Below, piece by piece: positions 25,246 to 33,346 of a stretch of DNA of 50,773 bases. The stretch is from assembly GCA_040902225.1 (NCBI GenBank), contig JBBDXT010000004.1, positions 3,187-53,959 of the forward strand. Direction: 5' to 3'. The translations under genes were made by a program, and so were the position numbers. This stretch comes from Chloroflexota bacterium. Lineage in GTDB: Bacteria > Chloroflexota > Limnocylindria > QHBO01. Below the pieces are notes generated by a model. That model made no database searches. It saw only the letters and a list, made by a program, of their open reading frames with translations, and was not told where the DNA came from. Numbering within the stretch: the stretch's first letter is position 1; the number at the start of each line of letters is the position of its first letter.

Positions 25246-26622
25246 GTGGAGCAGTGGAAGACGATCATCGAGCCGTTCCGGATCAAGAGCGTCGAACCGA
25301 TCCGCATGACCTCCCTCGAAGAGCGCGAGCGGCACCTCCGCGAGGCCGGGTACAACCTCTTCAACCTGCACGCGGCGGACGTGATCATCGACCTGCTGAC
25401 CGACTCGGGCACAGGAGCCATGTCGGCCGAGCAGTGGGCGGGGATCCAGCGCGGCGACGAGTCATACGCCGGCTCACCGTCCTGGTTCCGCTTCCTCGAG
25501 AGCGTCCAGAGCCTCTTCCCGTTCAAGCACGTCATCCCCACCCACCAGGGCCGCGCCGCGGAGAAGATCCTCTTCTCCGTCATCGGGGGCCCCGGCAAGG
25601 CGATCCCCAGCAACACGCACTTTGATACGACACGGGCAAACGTGGAGTTCAGCGGCGCTGAGGCAGTCGACTTCGTGATCGAGGAGGGGCGTCACCCATC
25701 GGTCATCCATCCGTTCAAGGGGAACATGGACCTCGACGCCCTGGACGCATTCATCCGCGACCATGGGGTCGCGACCATCCCCGTGGTGATGGTCACCGTC
25801 ACCAACAACTCGGGCGGCGGGCAGCCGGTCAGCCTCGAGAACCTGCGCGGAGTGCGCGAGATCTGCGACCGATACCACCTGCCACTCTTTCTCGACGCCT
25901 GCCGCTTCGCCGAGAACGCCTGGTTCATCAAGCAGCGCGAGGCCGGACAGGCGGACCGATCGATCCCCGACATCGTGCGCGAGATGGCATCCCTGGCCGA
26001 CGGGATGACGATGTCGGCCAAGAAGGACGCGATCGCGAACATCGGCGGCTGGCTGGCGCTCAACGACGACGGATGGGCCGATGCCGCGCGCAACCTGCTG
26101 ATCCTGACCGAGGGATTTCCCACGTACGGCGGCCTGGCGGGCCGCGACCTGGAGGCGATCGCGCAGGGGCTGCGCGAGGTGGTGGACGAGGACTACCTGC
26201 GCTACCGCATCCGCTCGACGGCCTACCTCGGCGAGGCGCTGGTCGAATCCGGCATCCCGTGCGTGCAGCCGATCGGGGGCCACGCCGTCTACCTGGACGC
26301 AGCGGCGCTGCTGCCGCATATCCCTCCGCTGCAGTACCCCGGCCAGGCGCTGGCGATCGCCCTCTACCGAGAAGGTGGAATCCGCGGCTGCGAGATCGGC
26401 ACGGTGATGTTCGGGATGCACCCCGACGGGACCGAGACCCCCGGACCGATGGAGCTGGTGCGCCTCGCCATCCCACGTCGGGTCTACACCCAGTCGCACA
26501 TCGACTACGTGATCGAGGTCGTCCGCTCCGTCGCCGCGGACGCCGCCGAGCTGCGCGGCTATCGGATCGCCGAGCAGCCTGCCCAGCTCCGCCATTTCAC
26601 CGCCCGGTTCGAGCCCGTCTAG
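25246..26622 (+). CDS. tnaA: Tryptophanase / beta-eliminating PLP lyase
   Basis: 458 residues from GTG 25246; the frame is open upstream but family similarity begins here (IIEPFRIKSVEPIRMTSLEER). Tryptophanase splits tryptophan to indole, pyruvate and ammonia. Visible: GDESYAGSPSWFRFLESV, IPTHQGRAAEKILFSVI, NTHFDTTRANVEFSGA, LFLDACRFAENAWFI, and TMSAKKDAIANIGG, in which the second Lys binds PLP. MSAKKDA favours tryptophanase over tyrosine phenol-lyase, but the two are close and substrate assignment is not certain. Full length, no partner gene; a TnaB-type transporter is absent. Confidence 0.88.
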   Translation: MEQWKTIIEPFRIKSVEPIRMTSLEERERHLREAGYNLFNLHAADVIIDLLTDSGTGAMSAEQWAGIQRGDESYAGSPSWFRFLESVQSLFPFKHVIPTHQGRAAEKILFSVIGGPGKAIPSNTHFDTTRANVEFSGAEAVDFVIEEGRHPSVIHPFKGNMDLDALDAFIRDHGVATIPVVMVTVTNNSGGGQPVSLENLRGVREICDRYHLPLFLDACRFAENAWFIKQREAGQADRSIPDIVREMASLADGMTMSAKKDAIANIGGWLALNDDGWADAARNLLILTEGFPTYGGLAGRDLEAIAQGLREVVDEDYLRYRIRSTAYLGEALVESGIPCVQPIGGHAVYLDAAALLPHIPPLQYPGQALAIALYREGGIRGCEIGTVMFGMHPDGTETPGPMELVRLAIPRRVYTQSHIDYVIEVVRSVAADAAELRGYRIAEQPAQLRHFTARFEPV

Positions 26623-26625
26623 CCG

Positions 26626-27654
26626 TCAGCGCGCCTCGACCTGGCTGACCCACTTCACCCACTCCAGCCCGCGTCGATCCGGAGCCACCAGTCGGCACGG
26701 GGCTCCATTGCCGTGTGGCAGCGGCGTGCCGGCCACGGCGGTGGCGAGCAGCGCCGCGCGCGCCTCTCCGAGCGGAAGCTCCGCGTACCAGCCGGTGACC
26801 GATCGGATCACCACGCGCGTCGCGCGCCCGCTCACCCCGGCCGCGTACAGGACAGCGTCGAGCGGCACACCTCGCCAGGTCGTGCGCAGCGCCCATCCCG
26901 ACGTGCAATCCAGGACCGCCTCGCGCTCGACCTCCCCCAGCGATCGGAGGTTCGCGAGTGACAGATCGAGGGGAGCGGCTACAAGGCCGCGAACGGCCAG
27001 GCGCCAGGTCGAGGCGTCGATCGCCGCCGTTCCCTCGCCGAAGAAGGTGGTCGCCGGCGGAACGCCGCCGGAGGGCAGCCACCGCGATCCCGTGAATCGG
27101 CGCAGCCCGCCCGCCAGCGCATCGAGTGCATTGCTGGCCGCCCAGGCGAGCGCCCCGATCCCTGCCATCGCCACCACCTGCAGCGCTGCGCGCCGCGACA
27201 GGACCCTGGCGCGCACCACGCGTTCCTCAGCGGCGGGCCGTGCGCGGCGCCAGATCGGCCGCAATACGCGCCAGCGCCGCGGAAGGAGATGCGCGATCGC
27301 GATCGGGACGACTGCCAGCCCGACCAGGACGTGGAAGGTCAGGATCGTCCACGGGCCGATCGACACGATCCTTCCCGAGGCGACCCAGCCAAAGCCTCCA
27401 GCCAGCGCCAGCGCGACGGCGACGAAGAGGGCCAGAGAGATGGCGATCGCGCCCCACCGCCCGGCCGCGATCGCTCGTGGAAGGCTGCGCCGCAGCTTGA
27501 CGACGACCGCGGCGGCGAGCGCCCCGCCGAGGAGGCCGTGGACCACGAATAGCGGAGCTGCGGTCGGCGATCCCGCGCGAAGCGTGACGAGACCGGTGAC
27601 GACCTGAGCGCCGATCAGGATGGCGAGCAGCCGGTCCAGCGTGGCCGTGCTCAT
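26626..27654 (-). CDS. Molybdopterin oxidoreductase fused to a membrane cytochrome b-like domain
   Basis: 342 residues. Residues 1-150 hold four hydrophobic segments with histidines at FVVHGLLGG, LTFHVLVGL and AIAHLLPRR, suitable for haem b. A linker plus another hydrophobic stretch (ALQVVAMAGIGALAWAA) leads to a sulfite-oxidase-type molybdopterin domain from about 185. There VLDCTSGWALRTTWRGVPL carries the Mo-binding Cys and ATRVVIRSVTGWYAELPL follows. It looks like a one-chain version of the MsrP-MsrQ (YedY-YedZ) pair. The substrate is unknown. The TAAGAT hexamer lies 6 nt before ATG. Confidence 0.85.
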   Translation of the reverse strand: MSTATLDRLLAILIGAQVVTGLVTLRAGSPTAAPLFVVHGLLGGALAAAVVVKLRRSLPRAIAAGRWGAIAISLALFVAVALALAGGFGWVASGRIVSIGPWTILTFHVLVGLAVVPIAIAHLLPRRWRVLRPIWRRARPAAEERVVRARVLSRRAALQVVAMAGIGALAWAASNALDALAGGLRRFTGSRWLPSGGVPPATTFFGEGTAAIDASTWRLAVRGLVAAPLDLSLANLRSLGEVEREAVLDCTSGWALRTTWRGVPLDAVLYAAGVSGRATRVVIRSVTGWYAELPLGEARAALLATAVAGTPLPHGNGAPCRLVAPDRRGLEWVKWVSQVEAR

Positions 27655-27660
27655 CGGTCC

Positions 27661-27666
27661 ATCTTA
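27661..27666 (-). promoter_or_regulatory. Putative -10 TAAGAT for the molybdopterin oxidoreductase
   Basis: TAAGAT on the minus strand, 6 nt before ATG 27654; no Shine-Dalgarno. Confidence 0.45.
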
Positions 27667-27757
27667 GGCGTCCTGGGGTCGGAGACTGGTGAGCGTGCCT
27701 GCCCACTCTTGCTGAACGCAATCCTGCCTGGGCTCCGCCTCCCCTGGACCCACCCTC

Positions 27758-27763
27758 CATACT
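27758..27763 (+). promoter_or_regulatory. Putative -10 CATACT for the rhomboid gene
   Basis: CATACT, 8 nt before ATG 27772; no clear Shine-Dalgarno. Confidence 0.35.
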
Positions 27764-27771
27764 CCTCACCG

Positions 27772-28506
27772 ATGTTTCCGATCGGTGACGAGAACCTCCC
27801 CGGCAGAGGGCTGGCATGGGTCACGGCCGGCCTGATCGCGATCAACGTCGCGGTCTTCATCTTCCTGCAGGAAGCAAGCGCGGATAACTCGTTCACCTAC
27901 GGCTGGAGCTCGATCGCGCGAGAGATCACCACCGGCGTCGACCTGACCGATGCTGTGCCGGTGGTGATCGGCGGGACCGAGTACCTCATCCCCCAGGCGC
28001 CCGGCCCGGATCCGATCTACCTGACGCTCCTGTCGAGCATGTTCATGCACGGCAGCTGGCTCCATCTTGGCGGCAACATGCTCTTCCTCTGGATCTTCGG
28101 CGACAACGTCGAGCATCGCGGCGGCCGCTTCCTCTACCTGGTGGCCTACCTGGCTGCCGGCCTCGTGGGCTCGCTCGCGCAGATCCTGAGCGACACCACG
28201 TCGCAGATCCCGTCGCTCGGGGCATCGGGCGCCATCTCCGGCGTGCTGGGTGCGTACCTGGTTCTCTTTCCGCGGAACCGCGTGACCGCATTCGTGTTCC
28301 GCTTCCTGGTGCAGATCCCGGCGCTGGCGGCCATCGGGATGTGGATCGCGCTGCAGGTGATCTCGAGCCTCGCCGATCCGACGGGGGCGGGTGGGGTGGC
28401 CTACATGGCGCACATCGGCGGCTTTACGGCCGGTGTCCTGGCCGGTCTCCTGTTGCGGGCGCGGCCCGATCGCGGTTCTGGTCCCGCCACCGCCGCGTTC
28501 TCGTGA
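27772..28506 (+). CDS. Rhomboid intramembrane serine protease
   Basis: 244 residues starting MFPIGDENLPGR; the frame is open upstream but unconserved. The rhomboid core is clear: MFMHGSWLHLGGNMLFLWIFGDNVEHRGG (HxxxN motif), then LGASGAISGVLGAYL with the catalytic Ser in GASG, and AYMAHIGGFTAGVL with the catalytic His. About six spans with a long first periplasmic loop. It cleaves membrane-protein substrates; targets are unknown. The TGA overlaps the GTG of the DUF2236 gene. Confidence 0.93.
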   Translation: MFPIGDENLPGRGLAWVTAGLIAINVAVFIFLQEASADNSFTYGWSSIAREITTGVDLTDAVPVVIGGTEYLIPQAPGPDPIYLTLLSSMFMHGSWLHLGGNMLFLWIFGDNVEHRGGRFLYLVAYLAAGLVGSLAQILSDTTSQIPSLGASGAISGVLGAYLVLFPRNRVTAFVFRFLVQIPALAAIGMWIALQVISSLADPTGAGGVAYMAHIGGFTAGVLAGLLLRARPDRGSGPATAAFS

Positions 28507-29324
28507 GCGGCATCGCCGATCGCGGGCTGTTCGGCCCCGACAGCATCTCCTGGCGGATCGATCGCGAGGTCCTGGTCCTGGCAGGTGGCAGCTGCGCTCT
28601 CCTGATGCAGCTCGCTCACCCAGCCGTTGCCGCGGGGGTCGCCGAGCACTCCGACTTTCGAGCCGATCCGTTTGCGCGGCTGCGCCGCACCCTCGCGGCG
28701 ACGCACGCGGTCGTCTTCGGGACCACGCCGCGCGCCGAGCGCGCGATCCGACGCATGAACGCCATTCATGCATCGGTCGCCGGAGCCGTGCCCGAGACGG
28801 GGGAGCCCTACTCGGCGCTCGATCCGGCGCTGCTGCTGTGGGTGCACGCCACGCTCGTGGACACGGCCATCCGTGTCTATGACCGCTTCGTGGCGCCTCT
28901 CTCGGCGGACGAGGCGGAGGCCTATCACGCCGAGGCGCGCGAGATCGCCATCCGCCTCGGCGCCTCCGACGCGTCGCTTCCGGGGACGCTGATCGACCTG
29001 CGCGCTGAGATGGACCGATTGATCCACGGCGGCGAGGTCAGGGTGACCGCCACCGCTCACAGCCTCGCATCCGCGGTGCTCTACCCGACCCGCTTCCCGC
29101 CGCGCCCAGTGTGGGATCTCGCCCACCTCGTCTCGCTCTCGGTGCTGCCGCCCACCATTCGGCGCGGGTACGGCATCACCTGGTCGCGGCGCCGCGATCG
29201 CGGGGTCGAGCGGCTCGCATCCGCCAGCAGGCTGCTGCTGCCGTTGGTGCCGGATCTGCTCCGCCATGTCCCTGCGGCCCGATCCGCCGCCCGGCGGCTG
29301 ACCCGCGCCGGCGCCCCACGGTGA
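28503..29324 (+). CDS. DUF2236 (MpaB-like) oxygenase family protein
   Basis: 273 residues from GTG 28503 (GTGA overlap with the rhomboid stop). Characteristic DUF2236 segments: GPDSISWRIDREVLVLAGG, ALLMQLAHPAVAAGVAEHSDF (a His pair proposed to bind haem), LLLWVHATLVDTAIRVYDRF, and HLVSLSVLPPTIRRGYGI. Related proteins include the latex-clearing protein Lcp and MpaB. The actual substrate is unknown. Co-translation with rhomboid may be only operon packing. Confidence 0.85.
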   Translation: MSGIADRGLFGPDSISWRIDREVLVLAGGSCALLMQLAHPAVAAGVAEHSDFRADPFARLRRTLAATHAVVFGTTPRAERAIRRMNAIHASVAGAVPETGEPYSALDPALLLWVHATLVDTAIRVYDRFVAPLSADEAEAYHAEAREIAIRLGASDASLPGTLIDLRAEMDRLIHGGEVRVTATAHSLASAVLYPTRFPPRPVWDLAHLVSLSVLPPTIRRGYGITWSRRRDRGVERLASASRLLLPLVPDLLRHVPAARSAARRLTRAGAPR

Positions 29325-29343
29325 CTAGGTGAAGCAGGCTGGG

Positions 29344-29349
29344 TATGAT
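29344..29349 (+). promoter_or_regulatory. Putative -10 TATGAT for the ctaA-ctaB fusion
   Basis: TATGAT lies 62 nt before the TTG start at 29412, so this gene would have a leader with GAGG near the start codon, unlike the leaderless genes. Confidence 0.4.
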
Positions 29350-29411
29350 GCCGGCAGCCCTTTCCCGGCCCCGAAAAGGAACCGCCGTCGCGGCGTGGTT
29401 CGAGGACCTCA

Positions 29412-31232
29412 TTGAACCGATTCGCGAAGCTCGCCGTCGCCGCCGCGATCGCAACCTACGTGCTGATCGTCGTCGGCGGGCTGGTGCGCGCCACCGATTC
29501 AGGCCTCGGCTGCCCGGATTGGCCGCTCTGCTTCGGCGACTGGGTCCCACCCGCCGACCTGCATGCCTGGATCGAGCACAGCCATCGTCTCGTCGCGGCG
29601 CTCGCGGTTGGGCCGCTGGTCGCGGCAGTGGGGCTGATCACCCTGTTCAGTGCGCGGCGCCGCGATCGCCCGCTCCTGGCGGCCGCACTGGTTACGGGCA
29701 TCCTCGTCATCCTGCAGGCGTGGCTCGGCGGCCAGGTCGTGATCCAGCTACTCCGCGCAGAGTTGGTGACGGCCCATCTGGCGATGGCGCTGACGGTCCT
29801 GGCGCTGACGATCGTCATCGCTGATCGCGCCATCAATGGAGCGATGCCGCCAGCAGCCGGCGGGCTGCCGGGCGCGCTGGTGGCGGTCACGGGCCTCGCG
29901 GTGTTCGCCCAGATGCTGCTCGGCTCGTGGGTCGCCGGCACGGGCGCCGGCCTTGCATTCCCGGACTTCCCGCTGATGCACGGGCGCCCGTGGCCGTCGA
30001 CCGCGGCGAACGGAGAGGTCGTCCAGCTCGCGCATCGTGCGCTGGGGGTCGCGGTCGCGCTCTTGGTGGTGTGGACCGCGAGCCGGGTCCGCCGCACCGT
30101 CGCAACGCCGCGCACGCGATGGCTCGCGGGCCTCGCCGTGGTATTGGTCCTGGTCCAGATCGCGCTGGGAGCGGCCAACGTGTGGTCACGCCTGTCGGCG
30201 CTGTTCGTGGTGCCACACCTCGCCGTCGGGGCCGCCCTGTGGGCCACGATCGTGCTGCTCTACCTGGCGCTCCGACGCTCCCCGGCGCCCGAGGCCTCGA
30301 CCCAGCGGCCCTCCGCGCTCGACGAGGCAGCGAGCGCCGCCCCATCGTCGAGCCTCGGCGAGTCGCTGCGCGCGTATCTCGCGCTCACCAAGCCGCGCAT
30401 CATCGAGCTGCTGCTGGTGACGACCATCCCCACCATGGTGCTGGCACAGCGCGGGGTCCCATCGGTGTGGCTGATGGCTGCGGTGGTCCTGGGAGGCTCT
30501 CTTGCCGCCGGTGGCGCCAACACCATCAACATGTACCTCGACCGGGACATCGACGACCTGATGCGACGGACCCGGCACCGACCCTTGCCACGCCACGCCG
30601 TGACGCCCGGACGCGCCCTGGCCTTCGGGATTGCACTGAGCTTCCTGTCGTTCGTCTGGTTGGCGATCACCGTCAACCTGCTCTCGGCGCTCCTGGCGGC
30701 GAGTGCGATCGGCTTCTATGTCTTCGTCTATACCCTGTGGCTGAAGCGATCGACACCGCAGAACATCGTCATCGGTGGCGCGGCCGGCTGCGTTCCGGTC
30801 CTCGTCGCCTGGGCAGCGGTGACGGGAACCGTGGAGGTGCCGGCGCTGGTGCTGTTCGCGATCGTCTTCTACTGGACGCCGCCCCATTTCTGGGCGCTGG
30901 CCCTCCACTATCGCGGCGACTACGCGGCCGCCAACGTGCCGATGCTGCCGGTGGTGCGTGGCGAGGCCGAGACGGCGCGCCAGATCGTGGTCTACACGAT
31001 CCTGCTGGTGGTGGTCTCGCTCCTCCTCTTCCCGGCGGCGCGGATGGGGCTCATCTACCTGGTTTCCGCCGTGGTCCTCGGTGCAGGCTTCGTCTGGTAT
31101 GCGCTGCGGGTCCTGCGCGACACGACCGATGGTCGGGCGGCGATCCGCCTCTTCCGATTCTCGATCAGCTACCTGACGTTGCTGTTCGCGGCCGTGGCCG
31201 CCGATTCGTTGCTGCGGCTCGGGCCGGGCTGA
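29412..31232 (+). CDS. ctaAB: CtaA-CtaB fusion: haem A synthase plus protohaem IX farnesyltransferase
   Basis: 606 residues from TTG 29412, with GAGG about 8 nt upstream. Residues 1-290 are CtaA: RATDSGLGCPDWPLCFG (the cysteine pair), WIEHSHRLVAAL, LVTAHLAMAL, LAHRALGVAVA and VPHLAVGAAL supply the haem-ligating histidines. After a 30-residue linker (Ser/Ala/Pro) the CtaB part begins at LTKPRIIELLLVTTIPTM, with NTINMYLDRDIDDLMRRT, the prenyl-diphosphate Asp motif, and YWTPPHFWALALHYRGDY. The two enzymes make haem O then haem A for the oxidase encoded downstream. In most bacteria they are separate genes. Confidence 0.95.
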   Translation: MNRFAKLAVAAAIATYVLIVVGGLVRATDSGLGCPDWPLCFGDWVPPADLHAWIEHSHRLVAALAVGPLVAAVGLITLFSARRRDRPLLAAALVTGILVILQAWLGGQVVIQLLRAELVTAHLAMALTVLALTIVIADRAINGAMPPAAGGLPGALVAVTGLAVFAQMLLGSWVAGTGAGLAFPDFPLMHGRPWPSTAANGEVVQLAHRALGVAVALLVVWTASRVRRTVATPRTRWLAGLAVVLVLVQIALGAANVWSRLSALFVVPHLAVGAALWATIVLLYLALRRSPAPEASTQRPSALDEAASAAPSSSLGESLRAYLALTKPRIIELLLVTTIPTMVLAQRGVPSVWLMAAVVLGGSLAAGGANTINMYLDRDIDDLMRRTRHRPLPRHAVTPGRALAFGIALSFLSFVWLAITVNLLSALLAASAIGFYVFVYTLWLKRSTPQNIVIGGAAGCVPVLVAWAAVTGTVEVPALVLFAIVFYWTPPHFWALALHYRGDYAAANVPMLPVVRGEAETARQIVVYTILLVVVSLLLFPAARMGLIYLVSAVVLGAGFVWYALRVLRDTTDGRAAIRLFRFSISYLTLLFAAVAADSLLRLGPG

Positions 31233-31235
31233 CGG

Positions 31236-32192
31236 TCAGTCGGCCGGCGGAGGCAACCCGGCGATTCGGGCATCCTCGCGCGCGTCGGCGCGGGCCGTGC
31301 GCCGGTCCTCGGCTCGCACCCAGGCGCCCACCACGAGCCCCATCGCCAGCAGAAAGACGACGTCGCCGCCGACCCACATCAGCATGCCACCCACGCTCTG
31401 ATCGACAGTCGGGGTCGGCCCCCACGTGCGGAGGTTGGTCAGGTAATGGGGGTAGAGGGCGGCAGGTGCGCTCATCAGGGCGATCCCCAGGAACGAGTTC
31501 TGGGGCATGGCCAGGAACAGGTAGAAGAGCCGCACCGGGTGCGGCAGCCGCCATCGGGCAGGGTCGGCGGCCACCACCGGCCACCAGAAGAGGAGCGCGG
31601 CACCGAGGAAGGTGACGTGCTGGAGGTCATGCAGCCAGGGGGTCTCGAGGGCCTGGTCGTAGAGTGTGCTGAAGTGCCAGCCCCAGTTGACCGCGGCGAA
31701 GAGCACCCACGCCAGCAGCGGGAAAGAGAGCACGGTCACGACCCTGCTGTGCAGCACCGCAAGCAGCGGGCCACGCACCGATGGCGACGCCGCGCGCAGC
31801 GCCAGCGTCGCTGGCGCTCCGAGCAGCAGCAGCGGAGCGGCGACCAGCTCGAGCAGCATGTGTTGCAGCATGTGCACGCTGAACAGCGCTCCCTCGTAGG
31901 CCTCGATCGGGGAGGTGAGGGCCAGCGCCAGGACAGCCAGGCCGGCGAAGAAGGCGGCGCTTCGCCAGGCGGGATGCGGATGACCGGGGTGCTTGGCGGC
32001 CACGCGCCGCAACAGGATCACCCAGGCCGTGGCCGCGATCGCCAGCGGCAGGAGCACGATCGGCTCCAGTCGCCATTCGAGGAGCACCTGCGGAAAGGTG
32101 GGCTCCGGTACCGAGCTGCCATGGGCCAATGACGGTGCCGGGATGGCCAAGGCCAGACCTGTCGCGATGAGGGCGCCGAGCCTGCGGTGCAT
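31236..32192 (-). CDS. ctaG: CtaG-type cytochrome c oxidase assembly protein
   Basis: 318 residues, Bacillus-type CtaG (caa3 assembly factor). It starts with a signal-like helix (ALIATGLALAIPAPSLAHG) and has about seven further spans. Family histidines: LFSVHMLQHMLLELVAAPLLLLGAP, NWGWHFSTLYDQAL and LHDLQHVTFLGAALLFWWPV. It is thought to help deliver copper to subunit I. It converges with ctaAB, 3 nt apart. Confidence 0.92.
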   Translation of the reverse strand: MHRRLGALIATGLALAIPAPSLAHGSSVPEPTFPQVLLEWRLEPIVLLPLAIAATAWVILLRRVAAKHPGHPHPAWRSAAFFAGLAVLALALTSPIEAYEGALFSVHMLQHMLLELVAAPLLLLGAPATLALRAASPSVRGPLLAVLHSRVVTVLSFPLLAWVLFAAVNWGWHFSTLYDQALETPWLHDLQHVTFLGAALLFWWPVVAADPARWRLPHPVRLFYLFLAMPQNSFLGIALMSAPAALYPHYLTNLRTWGPTPTVDQSVGGMLMWVGGDVVFLLAMGLVVGAWVRAEDRRTARADAREDARIAGLPPPAD

Positions 32193-32270
32193 GACCGTCG
32201 CATTCTGGACGCCGACGCAGCTGCTCGCAGGTCGGCGGAACCTCCGCGCCCCGTCACGCGTCCGACGCCC

Positions 32271-33167
32271 ATGAAACGAATCGCCCGCCCCGTGCTGCCC
32301 GCCGCCCTGGCCCTCTCCCTGCTCGCCGCGTGCTCCTCCGGGTCAGGTGGTTCGAGCGGCCCGATCGCGCACCCATCCGGCGATGACGTGATCCTGCGGG
32401 TCGAGTTCGGCGGGGGCATGATTCGCGACTTCCACCTCATCAGCTTTCCCACGTTCACGCTGCTCGGCGATGGCCGCGTCATCGTGCCGGGTGCGCAGAT
32501 CGACATCTTCCCCCAGCCTGCGCTGCCGGCGGTCAGCGTCCGGAAGCTCACCGAGGACGGCATCCAGACCGTGCTCAAGGAGGTCGCGCGCACTGGCCTC
32601 TTCGGCACCAGCGCCGAGTTCCGTGGCGCCGAGAACTTCACGACCGATGCGGGTGACACCATCTTCACGCTGCACGCCGAGGGCAAGGACGTGACGATCA
32701 CGGTCTACGGGCTCGGGGCGTTCGACGCCCCCGGCAACTACCCCGGCGTCTCGGCGGACGAGCTGGCGGCGAATCAGGCGTTGTCGCGGCTCTCCCAGCA
32801 GCTCGGCAACCTCGATGCCATGGTCGCTGCCAGCGCGTGGGCCGACGCCGGCTGGCAACCCTATGAGCCAGAGGCGCTGCGGCTGCTGGTCCGCAACGCG
32901 GACGCCGATCCGCCGGACGAGAGTGGAATCGCCAACGCGCTGCTTGACTGGCCGGTCGATTCGGACCCGACCACCTTCGGCGATGCAACGTCCGACGGAG
33001 AGCGACGGTGCGGTGTGGTGAGCGGCCAGGAGGCGGAGGACTGGTACGCGGCGCTCGCCGGTGCGAACGGCCTGACTCGCTTCGTGAAGGGCGAGCACAA
33101 GTACGAGGTCACGGTCCGCTTCCAGCTGCCGGACGAGCCGTTGGAGTGCCCCATCCCGCCCGTGTGA
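32271..33167 (+). CDS. Lipoprotein of unknown function next to the oxidase cluster
   Basis: 298 residues. A signal peptide (RIARPVLPAALALSLLAAC) with lipobox LAAC is followed by SSGSGGSSG, typical of a lipid-anchored exported protein. The rest is beta-rich (ILRVEFGGGMIRDF, FTLLGDGRVIVPGAQ, DTIFTLHAEGKDVTITVYGLG). Two cysteines near the C-terminus (RRCGVV and LECPIPPV) may pair. I recognise no family. It is divergent from ctaG and upstream of coxB, separated from the latter by a hairpin. Confidence 0.75.
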   Translation: MKRIARPVLPAALALSLLAACSSGSGGSSGPIAHPSGDDVILRVEFGGGMIRDFHLISFPTFTLLGDGRVIVPGAQIDIFPQPALPAVSVRKLTEDGIQTVLKEVARTGLFGTSAEFRGAENFTTDAGDTIFTLHAEGKDVTITVYGLGAFDAPGNYPGVSADELAANQALSRLSQQLGNLDAMVAASAWADAGWQPYEPEALRLLVRNADADPPDESGIANALLDWPVDSDPTTFGDATSDGERRCGVVSGQEAEDWYAALAGANGLTRFVKGEHKYEVTVRFQLPDEPLECPIPPV

Positions 33168-33186
33168 GCCCCACCTGACCGCGACC

Positions 33187-33210
33187 GGCGCAGCCGGGGG
33201 AGGCTGCGCC
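33187..33210. terminator. GC-rich hairpin after the lipoprotein gene
   Basis: Perfect 9-bp arms GGCGCAGCC / GGCTGCGCC with a 6-nt loop, 20 nt after the lipoprotein stop. There is no following T-run, so termination by this hairpin is tentative. Confidence 0.5.
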
Positions 33211-33226
33211 GCCCAGGACGCATCGG

Positions 33227-33232
33227 TACAAT
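33227..33232 (+). promoter_or_regulatory. Putative -10 TACAAT of the cox operon
   Basis: TACAAT, 17 nt after the hairpin and about 115 nt before the coxB start, implying a long untranslated leader. Confidence 0.45.
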
Positions 33233-33290
33233 ACGCCGCGCGTGCCGCCACCCGGGTGGACGTGTCCCGCAAAGGGACCGAGTCGGACGC

Positions 33291-33340
33291 GGAGCCTCGA
33301 GACAAGCCGCGTCCTCGTCCACGATGAGGAGCCTCGAGAC
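33291..33340 (+). repeat. 13-bp direct repeat in the cox operon leader
   Basis: GGAGCCTCGAGAC occurs at 33291-33303 and again at 33328-33340, in the presumed leader of the oxidase operon. GTGGACG upstream and CGTCCAC between the repeats could also pair. A regulatory RNA structure or protein site is possible. Confidence 0.5.
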
Positions 33341-33346
33341 GAGCTG

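Noticed and set aside
29345-29824. Plus-strand frame starting MMPAALSRPRKG before and within ctaA
   Set aside because: Its first codon overlaps the putative TATGAT promoter and it lies in the wrong frame across the conserved CtaA gene.
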